A DNA stretch of 38,069 nucleotides from Candidatus Kuenenia stuttgartensis (GTDB lineage Bacteria > Planctomycetota > Planctomycetia > Planctomycetales > Planctomycetaceae). The stretch spans positions 1 through 38,069 of the forward strand of contig CAMAVB010000044.1 of the NCBI GenBank assembly GCA_945861465.1. Reading direction: 5' to 3'. A program made the translations under genes and the position numbers. Below, one piece after another: positions 27,207-35,582 of this stretch. How positions within the stretch are numbered: the first letter of the stretch is position 1; every line of letters begins with the position of its first letter. Below the pieces are notes generated by a model. The model was not told where the DNA came from. It saw only the letters and a program-made list of their open reading frames with translations, and did no database searches.

Positions 27207-27919
27207 TGGTGACGCACATCAAACTTGGCGACATGGTCCTGGATGTGGTTCAGAAGGACATCAAGAATGTCCATCTGAGCGTCTATCCGCCCAACGGCAG
27301 GGTTCGTATCTCCGCACCGTTGCGGATGAATTCCGACACGATTCGCGTGTTTGCGATCTCAAAGCTGTCCTGGATCAAACAGCAGCAACCGAAGATGCAG
27401 GAGCAGGAACGGGAGTCGCCCCGTGAATTCCTGGATTGTGAGAGTCATTACGTCTGGGGAAAGCGTTACCTCCTGAAGGTGACGGAGGTGGATGCGGCTC
27501 CGAAAGTGGAGTTGGTTCACAGGAAGTTGCGTCTGACCGTCCGGTCAGGAACATCGGAAGAGAAGCGGGCAACGATCATTGATGCCTGGTACCGTGAACA
27601 ACTGCGGCAGGCAGTACCGGCGATTATTGCCCGCTGGGAACCGGTGCTGGGAATGAAGGTGGCCCGATTCTTTGTCCAGCGAATGAAGACAAAATGGGGC
27701 AGCTGCAGTACGGATGTCGGCAGCATCCGGCTGAACACCGATCTGGCAAAGAAGCCGCCCGAGTGTTTGGAATACATTGTTGTCCACGAAATGGTGCATC
27801 TGCTTGAACCGACACACAATGACCGCGTCGTCGCCCTGATGAACCAGTTCATGCCGAAGTGGCAACACTGTCGGCAAATGCTGAATCGATTGCCGGTGCG
27901 GCATGAGACGTGGGGATGA
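27206..27919 (+). CDS. YgjP/DUF45-type zinc metallopeptidase
   Basis: Putative zinc-dependent peptidase of the DUF45/YgjP (WLM-like) family, 237 aa. The metal site is intact: VVHEMVHLLEPTHND with HEMVH at 194-198 and a further His204. The RMKTKWGSCS segment at 159-168 before it is a family signature. The N-terminal half (ISAPLRMNSDTIRVFAISKLSWIKQQ) is also typical. Its cellular substrate is not established. Genes of this family are often found at the end of type I restriction-modification operons, and here the start overlaps the stop of the hsdR remnant by one base, so it appears to be a surviving part of such an operon. Confidence 0.9.
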   Translation: MVTHIKLGDMVLDVVQKDIKNVHLSVYPPNGRVRISAPLRMNSDTIRVFAISKLSWIKQQQPKMQEQERESPREFLDCESHYVWGKRYLLKVTEVDAAPKVELVHRKLRLTVRSGTSEEKRATIIDAWYREQLRQAVPAIIARWEPVLGMKVARFFVQRMKTKWGSCSTDVGSIRLNTDLAKKPPECLEYIVVHEMVHLLEPTHNDRVVALMNQFMPKWQHCRQMLNRLPVRHETWG

Positions 27920-27946
27920 ACCGCGCTAGGACTGAGACAGAAATAA

Positions 27947-28012
27947 GTGGGGCACGATTCCGTCGTGCCGGCACGATTCCATCGTGCCGGGCACGTTAAA
28001 AACGTGCCCCAC
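27947..28012. repeat. compact triple-hairpin (cloverleaf-like) element
   Basis: Three perfect hairpins in direct succession: GGCACGA-ttccg-TCGTGCC (27951-27969), GGCACGAT-tcc-ATCGTGCC (27970-27988) and GGGCACGTT-aaa-AACGTGCCC (27989-28009). The ends also pair: GTGGGGCACG (27947-27956) with CGTGCCCCAC (28003-28012). Alternative folds are therefore a three-hairpin string or an enclosed multi-arm structure. It lies 28 bp after the metallopeptidase stop. No T-run follows, so it is more like a REP/interspersed palindrome element than an ordinary terminator. Confidence 0.85.
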
Positions 28013-28820
28013 GTCCAGAAGACGACAGTTATTTCTGCGATGGCCATTAGCGGCCAATTTTTCGAGCTCTGCTCGCTTTCAAGGGAACCTCTGGATACGT
28101 TACACTTTTGGCTTTTCCTGTCAGAAAGCTGAAGGGTTGGCCCCCGCGAAAAATTCCTTTCTTCGCAGAAATCGTCACTTGTTCCCTATTCGAGGGACTG
28201 CCTCGTTTCGAGTTTATTTATCTTCATGTCGGTGCGGCGGGATTTCATTGATTGAGCTTTGGTTCCGGGAAACTCTGATCGCCTGGCTACGACCGAATTG
28301 AACCCATGAGAGAATCTGATGGGCGAAGTGTGGACAACACCTGACGACTAAACCCCGCTCACGGATGAGCAGGTTCGCCAGATAATCGAAGAGTGCAAGG
28401 AAGTCACCAAAATTGTTTATACGAAACGCGGTGGCTTCTTTAGGCCGAATCTGAGGGCCAATTATCTCCAGGTCGGTCGTTCGTTCCTGGTATCATCACC
28501 AGTCCGTTCCTGATCCTCCTTGAGAATCTTTATTTGCTGTGGACGAGGATTCGTGGCTGGTTTCAACGGTTCTGTGCCTGGCTTTTCCTCGGCGTCCCCA
28601 GATCTGGAGTGGCGGCCGACCGGGACAACCGCGACTAATCCAGCAGCAGGCGGATGATCGCCTTTCAGATGTTAGACTTTGCCGGTTAAACAATCCCTAC
28701 GGACTATTCGGTGAATCTTGCCGCAGAATCGAGGATCGATTGTGACGGTAACAATCTTTGTGCCAGCCGCAGTCGATACATCCCTTATAGATGTTGCAAC
28801 TCCATTCCAAGGATGAGTCG
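28013..28820. other. mostly non-coding region before FadL-like gene
   Basis: About 0.8 kb without a supported intact gene. Several short frames exist on both strands but none shows a family pattern. The only segment with a coding look is 28319-28513, listed separately as a possible broken gene. The promoter of the FadL-like gene is expected near the right end; I see no strong consensus. Confidence 0.5.
28319..28513 (+). pseudogene. possible broken small gene
   Basis: From ATG 28319 the frame reads MGEVWTTPDD, an in-frame TAA (28349-28351), then TPLTDEQVRQIIEECKEVTK, IVYTKRGGFFRPNLRANYLQ and VGRSFL before a TGA ending at 28513. The part after the TAA has a balanced amino-acid composition and an amphipathic helix, as expected for coding DNA. 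I do not recognise a family. It may be a decayed gene or chance. Confidence 0.25.
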
Positions 28821-30206
28821 ATGATAAACCTGAGAAAGCTCGCCGCCGGCGGAAAGATGTACGTCCTTGCTGCGTTGATCATCAGTGTTGCTGTAAAACC
28901 CGCCGCAGCTCAGTATGGGCCGCTGCTTTCCGGAGCGGGGCCTATTAATCGTTCAATGGGTGGAGCCTCTACCGGAGCACCATTGTCCGCCAGCGGCGCT
29001 CTGTTTTGGAACCCGGCGACGCTTTCCGGACTGGAAGGCTCCCAGCTCGACGTCGGTGCCGAGTTGTTTTTTCCGCACGCGACTTTGTCGTCGAACATCC
29101 CGGCCAACACCCTCGGGCAGGGGGTTCCACCAGTTGATCTGAGTGGCAGCACAAATAGCTCAGACGGGGTATTCGCCCTGCCGACGATCGCGATGTCTTA
29201 TCGTCCGGAGGAGTCGCCGGTCACCTACGGTCTGGGGATCTTCTCGCTGGCGGGATTTGGCCTGAATTATCCCGGAAGTACAACTAATCCTGTGCTGTCT
29301 CCGCCCGCTCCCGTCGGGTTGGGCTTCGGACCAATCTTTTCGCAGTATCAAGTGCTTCAGATCGCTCCCGCTTTGGTGTACGACGTGAACGAACAGTTCT
29401 CGGTGTCGATGAGCCCTCTGTTGGATATCGGCCAGCTACAAGTCGATCCTTTGGTCGTCTCAGCGCCGGACGATGCCAATGGCGACGGATTCGCGTCGTA
29501 CCCGCCAGGCACGCATTCGGGGGCTGCGTGGGGAGCCGGCTTCAGCCTCGGAGCCTACTACAAGGCTGGTGACTGGGGCTTTGGCTCGTCTTACAAAAGT
29601 CCTCAATGGTTCCAATCGTACAGCTACAATACGACTAACGAACTTGGTCTGCCGCGTACTACGGAATTCAATCTGGACGTGCCGGCAATCGTGTCGGTGG
29701 GTACATCATACAAAGGCATCGACCGCCTGTTGCTGGCGGCGGATGTGCGATACATCGACCTCGCGAATACAAATGGTTATAGCGACTCCGGTTTCGCGCC
29801 GAACGGGGCGCTGCTGGGTCTGGGCCATCGGAGTATCTTCGCTGTCGCATTGGGAACTCAGTACATGTTGACTGACGCAACCTCGGTGCGGCTGGGTTAT
29901 AGCTGGAGTGAGAACCCGATTCCCGCTGATCAGACGTCGGCCAACGTCGCCTCACCGCTGTCGATCCAGCATATTCTCTCCGCCGGTATGTCGTACCAGC
30001 TGACGGATGCACTCTCTTTGTCGGTCGCCTACTCGCACAGCTTTGAGAACCCGATCACCGGCCCGATCGTGCTGCCCGGCGGAGCAGTCCCTGGCACATC
30101 GATCACGAGCAAAAGTTCGACGGATTCAATCATGATCGGAGCAACGGTCAAATTCGGAGGCCCCAAACGCTGTGATAGCACCAAGTGTGGCGACCACTAT
30201 CGCTAG
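28821..30206 (+). CDS. FadL/OMPP1/TodX-type outer membrane protein
   Basis: Outer membrane beta-barrel probably transporting hydrophobic compounds such as fatty acids or aromatics. The ATG at 28821 is preferred because AAGGA (28809-28813) is 7 bases upstream and a signal peptide follows at once (cleavage expected after residue 30, KPAAA/QYG); an upstream in-frame ATG at 28791 would add 10 residues. The mature start QYGPLLSGAGPINRSMGGASTGAPLSASGALFWNPATLSGLEGSQLDVG matches the family hatch region, including the NPA motif. The rest consists of alternating amphipathic strands, many ending in aromatic residues (SVRLGYSWSENPIP, ILSAGMSYQLTDALSLSVAYSHSFENP), and it ends ATVKFG before a short Cys-containing tail. 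The 461-aa length is usual. Confidence 0.9.
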   Translation: MINLRKLAAGGKMYVLAALIISVAVKPAAAQYGPLLSGAGPINRSMGGASTGAPLSASGALFWNPATLSGLEGSQLDVGAELFFPHATLSSNIPANTLGQGVPPVDLSGSTNSSDGVFALPTIAMSYRPEESPVTYGLGIFSLAGFGLNYPGSTTNPVLSPPAPVGLGFGPIFSQYQVLQIAPALVYDVNEQFSVSMSPLLDIGQLQVDPLVVSAPDDANGDGFASYPPGTHSGAAWGAGFSLGAYYKAGDWGFGSSYKSPQWFQSYSYNTTNELGLPRTTEFNLDVPAIVSVGTSYKGIDRLLLAADVRYIDLANTNGYSDSGFAPNGALLGLGHRSIFAVALGTQYMLTDATSVRLGYSWSENPIPADQTSANVASPLSIQHILSAGMSYQLTDALSLSVAYSHSFENPITGPIVLPGGAVPGTSITSKSSTDSIMIGATVKFGGPKRCDSTKCGDHYR

Positions 30207-30275
30207 TTTCTGATCTGCGGTTGATGCTCGGGACAGGATTTTGTCCACTTCTAAATCACGCTGCGAATCTGCTGC

Positions 30276-30407
30276 TTAAATCTGCATCATGTGGATGCGA
30301 CGATCGCTGGAGATCATGAGTTTTCCGAGCTCCGGAAGTTCGGCGACAATGGTGCTCACGCTGCCGGACCGATACGCTTGGCTGAATCGACTTGCCGATC
30401 TCTGCAT
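30276..30407 (-). CDS. possible 43-aa small protein
   Basis: On the minus strand, ATG at 30407-30405 opens a 43-residue frame ending IVAELPELGKLMISSDRRIHMMQI before TAA at 30278-30276. Third-position composition looks coding-like and it lies 53 bp after the four-helix membrane protein on the same strand. There is no clear ribosome-binding site, and I recognise no family, so this is tentative. Confidence 0.22.
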   Translation of the reverse strand: MQRSASRFSQAYRSGSVSTIVAELPELGKLMISSDRRIHMMQI

Positions 30408-30460
30408 CCGTGGTCTGCTGCAGTCGATTCTGCTCCTTGTGGACCAACTCCAGAAGGCAT

Positions 30461-30937
30461 TTAAGGCTTTCGCGAGATGCCTGCAGCAGTGATGGTAAAT
30501 GCCGACACAACGCAGATCGCACCGAGCGGCACGAGTATGATTCCCAGACCTGGGTCGCCGTCAAATGTCATCAATCCGCCCAACAGAAATCCAGCCGGGA
30601 GCAGTATGCCTCCTGTCGTCAGCAGGACCGATGCGATTTGCGCCCATCTGAGATCTGATACATCCATCGCTTTGAGTGTTACCGCAAATGCAATATGCAC
30701 AAGCGACAACAGAGTTCCGTGAGCATGGGCCAGCGTCCACATAAGTCGTCTCGTTTCCTGCGTGACGTTCAGATACAGGTCGAGTTTGAAGCCATGGAAG
30801 ACCTCCAGTGCGACACCAAGTATGCTGCAGACTACCAGTGACCACCAGCCGATCAGGAGATGGCGGCGCGTCAGTGATGCCTGCGCAGTTCTGCGTTGTT
30901 CGTGCGAAAGCAATGTCTTAGGTTCTGGCGAGGTCAC
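30461..30937 (-). CDS. four-helix membrane protein beside multiheme cytochrome
   Basis: The 158-aa protein has four predicted membrane helices (about residues 27-50, 65-87, 100-120 and 131-153). Helix 2 carries two histidines (MWTLAHAHGTLLSLVHIAFAV), which together with His48 could bind heme or a metal, but this is only suggested by the residues. I do not recognise a named family. The gene starts 17 bp after the stop of the multiheme cytochrome on the same strand, so the two are probably co-transcribed. It may be the membrane partner or an assembly factor of the cytochrome. Confidence 0.75.
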   Translation of the reverse strand: MTSPEPKTLLSHEQRRTAQASLTRRHLLIGWWSLVVCSILGVALEVFHGFKLDLYLNVTQETRRLMWTLAHAHGTLLSLVHIAFAVTLKAMDVSDLRWAQIASVLLTTGGILLPAGFLLGGLMTFDGDPGLGIILVPLGAICVVSAFTITAAGISRKP

Positions 30938-30954
30938 ACAGGGATCTCCACAAG

Positions 30955-32955
30955 TTATTCAACAATGACCATTGGGCGATCATCCCGCTGATTCAGCAGT
31001 TCACGCAAACGCATTTCTGAAAATGGACCTTCCGCAGAATCTGTCTGTGTGCCAAGTAAAGGTTCCGGGATTGAGATTCCGCTTCCGCTTGCCCGCTGCA
31101 TCCAGTCGAGACGCAGGGTATTCGAGACGCGGTTGCGGTCACCAGTCAGATCTTCGAACAAATCCTTCGTCACTGCTGCGACGTCGGCGTCTGAGATCGA
31201 GCTGACGGCTCGAAGCGCCTTCCAGGCATTGTAGCGGACCGCCGAGTATGGGTCGCTCATGACGGCGGTCAGAAATGGCGTCATCCATGAAGTTCCCGCG
31301 ACAGCCTTTGCTTCGGGCCAGCCAAGATGCCAGGCACTCAGAGACCGCTGGCCGCCATCGCCTTTCAGCAGCCACAGAATGGACGCTGCAGTATTCTGGT
31401 CATCCGCCGACAACGCCGGCGCTTCGGTACTGTACCATTCAGCAAGAAAGCCAGCCGTCCAGGCCTGTGTCTTGTCGAGATGGCATAGATTACAGGCATT
31501 GAGTCGCACGTTCTGGCCGAACGGCACAACGGTTGGGTTATCGATTCGATGACTCCGAATACCGCGCAGCAATGCGAAACTGGAGTGCGGCATGTGACAA
31601 TTCATACACAAACTTCCGCTGCTGCCTTCAGCGTGGTGAGTATGCGCTGGAATGTCCTCCTGCACGCTGGCATGACACTGCAGGCACGCGCGATTGGTTC
31701 GCATTCCATCGCGCAGCTGATCATCCGGGTCATCCCCATGCAACTGATGGCATGAAAGGCACGAAATCTGCCCCTGCTTGAAACACGCGGATTCGATGAG
31801 GCCATTGTACTCACGTCCTCCGCTGCGACATGCTCCGTCGGCCCAAAAGCGTGAGACGGCAATTTCCTGATCGCCTTCTTGATAGATGCGTTCATCGGCA
31901 ACCGTCATGAACCGACCTCGGTCGTTCAGACTGATGCCCGGGCGAAACTCATTGCCGATTTCAAAACGCACTTTGTTCTGAGGATGATTTCCGTCGAAAT
32001 CAAAATTGCTGTGGCAAATCCCACACGCCTGTGAGGAAGTTGCGTGATCCGTCTGAACTGGATTGAAGATCGTGCTGTCCGGCGTTTCTCTCAGATGTTG
32101 GGAATAGCGACGAAGCGGATTTTGATTCGTCTGAATATGTTCAAAGGCCGGACCGTGACATGCTTCGCAGGAGATTCCCAGCTCAGCAATATGCGTATTG
32201 TCGAACCGATGTGTCAGCGGATTTGAGCCAGGCTGTCCGCCGACGCTGTGGCACTGGATGCACGACTGATTCCAGACGTTGTGCCCCAGAGCCGGACGAT
32301 CTGCAGGAGGCTGCACAAAGACGTCATCGACATGAATCCACAGACGATCTGCGATCAGGTAACGCCACGGAAACAACCACAGCTCGCGAGATTCATCGAT
32401 GATGTACCAGTACGCCTGAAACGAATGTGAGCCAGTCGTCATGACAATTCGACGTTGGGTTCTCGGTGCGTCATCCCTGGGAGGAATCTGTCCCTGAAGA
32501 ACAAAGCTCAGGTTGAATTCCGGTTCCACCATCTCAACCCAAAATTCGTCGCCACGCCGTTCAACGCTCGCCTCCTGACCGTACCGCGTCAAAGTCCTTC
32601 CGTCAAAAGGTGCGACGACTGCTTCAGGCGATGCCACTTGAGTCATCGTGCGATGAAAGCTCGCGTGCCACGAGTCGTATTCCGCCGCATGACAGGCACG
32701 ACAAGAATTCGAACCGGCAAAAAGTTGATCCGTGCGTAGAGATGGAACGTCGAACGCGGTTGTTGTTGCGTAATGGGCGGCACGATCAATGGCCTGCATT
32801 CTGGACAATACTGCGATGCCCGGAAATACGAAAAAGCACACCGTTAATGTGATGGCCGTCCGAGGACTGATCCAACCCGCCGACATTGGCCCACCTATCA
32901 GGACCAGGAGGCCGATCAGTCCAGCCAGGCCATACAGGAGCCATTCTGCCCACAT
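30955..32955 (-). CDS. membrane-anchored octaheme-type cytochrome c
   Basis: Extracytoplasmic multiheme protein with eight CxxCH motifs, at residues 85-89, 232-236, 263-267, 311-315, 399-403, 424-428, 450-454 and 488-492. Two N-terminal membrane helices (about 4-25 and 33-52) anchor it. The C-terminal 150 residues are heme-free and include HEAT-like helices (TPFLTAVMSDPYSAVRYNAWKALRAV). I use the start at 32955 (MWAEWLLYGL, 666 aa) because GGAG at 32967-32964 lies 8 bases upstream; an upstream in-frame start at 33036 adds 27 polar residues. The spacing resembles cytochrome c554/NrfA-like decaheme or octaheme families, but I see no CXXCK motif, so a nitrite or hydroxylamine function is not supported. 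The electron partner is unknown; the small four-helix protein follows by 17 bp. Confidence 0.88.
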   Translation of the reverse strand: MWAEWLLYGLAGLIGLLVLIGGPMSAGWISPRTAITLTVCFFVFPGIAVLSRMQAIDRAAHYATTTAFDVPSLRTDQLFAGSNSCRACHAAEYDSWHASFHRTMTQVASPEAVVAPFDGRTLTRYGQEASVERRGDEFWVEMVEPEFNLSFVLQGQIPPRDDAPRTQRRIVMTTGSHSFQAYWYIIDESRELWLFPWRYLIADRLWIHVDDVFVQPPADRPALGHNVWNQSCIQCHSVGGQPGSNPLTHRFDNTHIAELGISCEACHGPAFEHIQTNQNPLRRYSQHLRETPDSTIFNPVQTDHATSSQACGICHSNFDFDGNHPQNKVRFEIGNEFRPGISLNDRGRFMTVADERIYQEGDQEIAVSRFWADGACRSGGREYNGLIESACFKQGQISCLSCHQLHGDDPDDQLRDGMRTNRACLQCHASVQEDIPAHTHHAEGSSGSLCMNCHMPHSSFALLRGIRSHRIDNPTVVPFGQNVRLNACNLCHLDKTQAWTAGFLAEWYSTEAPALSADDQNTAASILWLLKGDGGQRSLSAWHLGWPEAKAVAGTSWMTPFLTAVMSDPYSAVRYNAWKALRAVSSISDADVAAVTKDLFEDLTGDRNRVSNTLRLDWMQRASGSGISIPEPLLGTQTDSAEGPFSEMRLRELLNQRDDRPMVIVE

Positions 32956-33426
32956 CGATTTAGCTCCAGTATTCACCTGGCCAATTTGGGCCGACAATTC
33001 TTCGGCGGACTGTCCACACGACAACAACGATTGCAAAATGGCATGACGTCAGATTCTACGCTGGATTGGAATCGAAAACACGCGAGTGGGAGGCTGAAGG
33101 AGAATAGATGCAACAATGAATGGCACTGCCGCTCGCCTGATCAGCTGTCTTTCCCGATTGCAGGCATCCATGGGAGACACTTGTGCGGTACAGTGTTTGC
33201 AGAAGGATCCTCATCGAGACAGGCATGTAGCGGGCTGTTGATGTGGTGAGTTCAGGTAGAGTGTGTGCAGCGATAGCGAAACACACCAGTTTCCTGAGCT
33301 TTCCGCAGTGGTGCGTTGCGCTCCGCTTCACGCACCCTACGATTAAGACAAGCTGGCAGCTTATCCCACAGCGCTCAGTCGCTCGTATTTTGAAGCTATT
33401 CATTCTCATCCTCGTGGTACCCTGCG
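32956..33426. other. divergent intergenic region, cytochrome/kinase
   Basis: No supported gene. It holds the upstream signals of the cytochrome (minus) and kinase (plus) genes and a composite interspersed repeat at 33311-33369. A 33036-33427 set of short frames on both strands lacks any family pattern. Confidence 0.5.
33311..33369. repeat. composite interspersed repeat (two modules)
   Basis: First module, 33311-33341, starts GTGCG and has the complementary CGCAC near its end, around a GC-rich core (TTGCGCTCCGCTTCA). Second module, 33347-33369, is the exact reverse complement of 6084-6106 and contains the hairpin AAGCTG-g-CAGCTT. Both lie about 60-115 bp upstream of the kinase gene. They look like members of dispersed palindromic repeat families. 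Confidence 0.75.
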
Positions 33427-35556
33427 ATGTCAGCTCAATTTGAGATCACTCCGTCGCACAAGTCTCCTCGTTCTGCGCGAGCAAATGCAGCGTCGAAGCA
33501 TATCGGCAGGTGGATTGGCAAATTTCAGATTGTCGGTGAGCTGGGACGCGGCGGGATGGGAATCGTCTTTGAGGCTCAGGACAGCGTGCTCGACCGACTT
33601 GTCGCGATCAAGCTTCTGCCGCGGTCGCTCAGCGGTCAGCACAACGCGCTTCAGAGATTTCTGCGGGAAGCACGCTCCGCAGCAAAGCTCAATGATCCCC
33701 ATGTGGTAGGGATTTACGAGGCCGATCAGTTCAACGGACGGTACTACATAGTGCTTGAGCTAGTCCGCGGCAGCAATCTGCAGGACGTGATACGATCAGG
33801 ACCGCTCGATTGGATGACGGCGACACGTGTGTTGGCCGATGCCTGTCGCGGAATGGAAGTCGCACATCAGGCGGGACTGGTGCATCGCGACATTAAGCCG
33901 GCCAATTTGATGCGATCCTGCGATGGTACGGTCAAGCTCGCGGACTTCGGGCTGGCTCGGCCGACGGAGTCGGTCGGTGCGTCGATGACGGGTAGCGGAA
34001 ATGTGCTGGGAACGCCGCAGTTTATGAGCCCCGAGCAGTGTCGCTCAGAACTCGCCGATATCCGCAGCGACGTGTACGCGATGGGAGCAACTTACTATGC
34101 ATTGCTGACCGGGCGAGCCCCGTTTTCCGGTGAAGCGCCACTGCTGTTGATGAATGCTCATCTGTGGGACCCGATTCCTGACCCGCGCGAACTGAGTCCA
34201 CTGATTCCAGCAGCCTGTTCTGCGGTCGTTCGACGAGCTATGGCGAAAGACCCGGACGACCGCTATCAGACCGCTGGCCAGCTGCTTGCGGATCTGGAAG
34301 CGGTTCTGCAGCCAGCAGGCAAGGCCACTCAGAAACACGTTTCTCGCGTTAGCCGCATGAATCCGAAAAGCATCATTCAGGCGATTTCACTGGCGGGACT
34401 CTTCGTCGCATTATGGCTTGTCGATTGGTCGTCGTTGGGAGAATCCGCGAGAACGAGATCGATTCAGCAACCGGCAGGTGTTGCCATGGCGACAAACGTG
34501 ATGTACAGCGGGCAACAATTGACCGTGCCTGCCTCAATTCTGCCTGACCTGCATCTGCCTGGTGGAACATTCAAGCTACCGGGAATGCGGCGGGACGAAA
34601 GAAACCGGGATGCGAATTTCCAACGCTGGGTCATGGATTATCTCGATATTTCGCATGTCTGCCTTGCGAACTCGGGGGAGTTTCTGGTCGTCCTGACAAA
34701 CGATGCTCCGTCGGCCGACACGACTCAGGGCCAGGGGCATGTTCATGTCTGGAGTCGCGACGGCAAGATTTTGCTGGACGCGGCGCTGACCGGTCGAGCC
34801 ACGAGCGCTGCGATCTCAAGCGACAGCCGCCGACTGGCCGTTGGGGCAATGAATGGCGAGGGCGTGCATCTCTGGAATACGACGACATGGCAGCGCGAGC
34901 AGGCGGCTGAGCTATCCGAGAGCGGAGATGTTGACGCTGTTGCACTGTCGCACGACGGACGATGGCTGGCCTATACGACGCGGACGGGTGAGAACGACGG
35001 TTCGTGGGTGTTGTGGGATCTCACAGAGCAACAGCAGAAGCAACTGTCGAAGGTTGTGAATTCGGGGCGATTGCAGGCGATTGCTTTCGCTCCGGAAGGC
35101 GAACTGCTCATCAGGACCGGGAGTCAGGACGGAACCATGCGGTTGTTTTCAGGACTGTCCGGCGAGCAAAAACCCAAGCAAAACCGCACCGGCGCTGCTG
35201 TGGCGGCGATGACATTCTCGCCGGACCAAAGCTTGGTTGCAGCTGGCACGGGACGATATTTTGGGATCTGGAGTTGTCTCGAGAATCGACGAGAGCACGC
35301 ATTTGCCTCTCAGACGGGAGATGTGAATTGCATCGCGTTTTCCCCCACAGGAAGCGAAGTCTGCTGGGCTGCGGGCTCGTCTGTGCAGTGTGTCGATGTG
35401 AAATCAGGACATTCAGTCGCCACGCTTCATGATGTCGGGAGCCATGTTATTTCGTTGGCCTGCCTGCCGGATGCGAAGGGAATCCTGACCGCGTGCGGCG
35501 ACGGAAAACTGGTGCTCTGGTGGATGAGTCGTGAGTCTGAAGTCGGTGACAGGTAA
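33427..35556 (+). CDS. Ser/Thr protein kinase with WD40-like sensor domain
   Basis: Hanks-type kinase, 709 aa. The kinase domain (about residues 30-295) has all key elements: the glycine loop GELGRGGMGIVFEA at 38-50, Lys62 in VAIKLL, HRDIKPAN at 153-160 (catalytic Asp155), DFG at 173-175 and GTPQFMSPEQ in the activation segment. One membrane helix (about 315-334) separates it from a C-terminal beta-propeller (about 400-705) with WD40-like repeats such as SAAISSDSRRLAVGAMNGEGVHLWNTTTW, AIAFAPEGELLIRTGSQDGTMRLFSG and AMTFSPDQSLVAAGTG. The propeller is probably extracytoplasmic or a protein-binding scaffold. The gene precedes an ECF sigma factor by 26 bp, the standard planctomycete kinase-sigma pairing, so it probably controls that sigma factor. 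Confidence 0.93.
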   Translation: MSAQFEITPSHKSPRSARANAASKHIGRWIGKFQIVGELGRGGMGIVFEAQDSVLDRLVAIKLLPRSLSGQHNALQRFLREARSAAKLNDPHVVGIYEADQFNGRYYIVLELVRGSNLQDVIRSGPLDWMTATRVLADACRGMEVAHQAGLVHRDIKPANLMRSCDGTVKLADFGLARPTESVGASMTGSGNVLGTPQFMSPEQCRSELADIRSDVYAMGATYYALLTGRAPFSGEAPLLLMNAHLWDPIPDPRELSPLIPAACSAVVRRAMAKDPDDRYQTAGQLLADLEAVLQPAGKATQKHVSRVSRMNPKSIIQAISLAGLFVALWLVDWSSLGESARTRSIQQPAGVAMATNVMYSGQQLTVPASILPDLHLPGGTFKLPGMRRDERNRDANFQRWVMDYLDISHVCLANSGEFLVVLTNDAPSADTTQGQGHVHVWSRDGKILLDAALTGRATSAAISSDSRRLAVGAMNGEGVHLWNTTTWQREQAAELSESGDVDAVALSHDGRWLAYTTRTGENDGSWVLWDLTEQQQKQLSKVVNSGRLQAIAFAPEGELLIRTGSQDGTMRLFSGLSGEQKPKQNRTGAAVAAMTFSPDQSLVAAGTGRYFGIWSCLENRREHAFASQTGDVNCIAFSPTGSEVCWAAGSSVQCVDVKSGHSVATLHDVGSHVISLACLPDAKGILTACGDGKLVLWWMSRESEVGDR

Positions 35557-35582
35557 AACGCCTCGCAGGCAGGACGCATTGT

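Noticed and set aside
27947-28012. CRISPR array or tRNA
   Set aside because: The repeats are adjacent palindromes without spacers, and there is no tRNA T-loop or acceptor stem. No CRISPR array or tRNA was seen anywhere in the window.
30256-30564. 102-aa minus-strand frame overlapping the four-helix protein end
   Set aside because: It overlaps the better-supported membrane protein and its composition is that of an out-of-frame translation.
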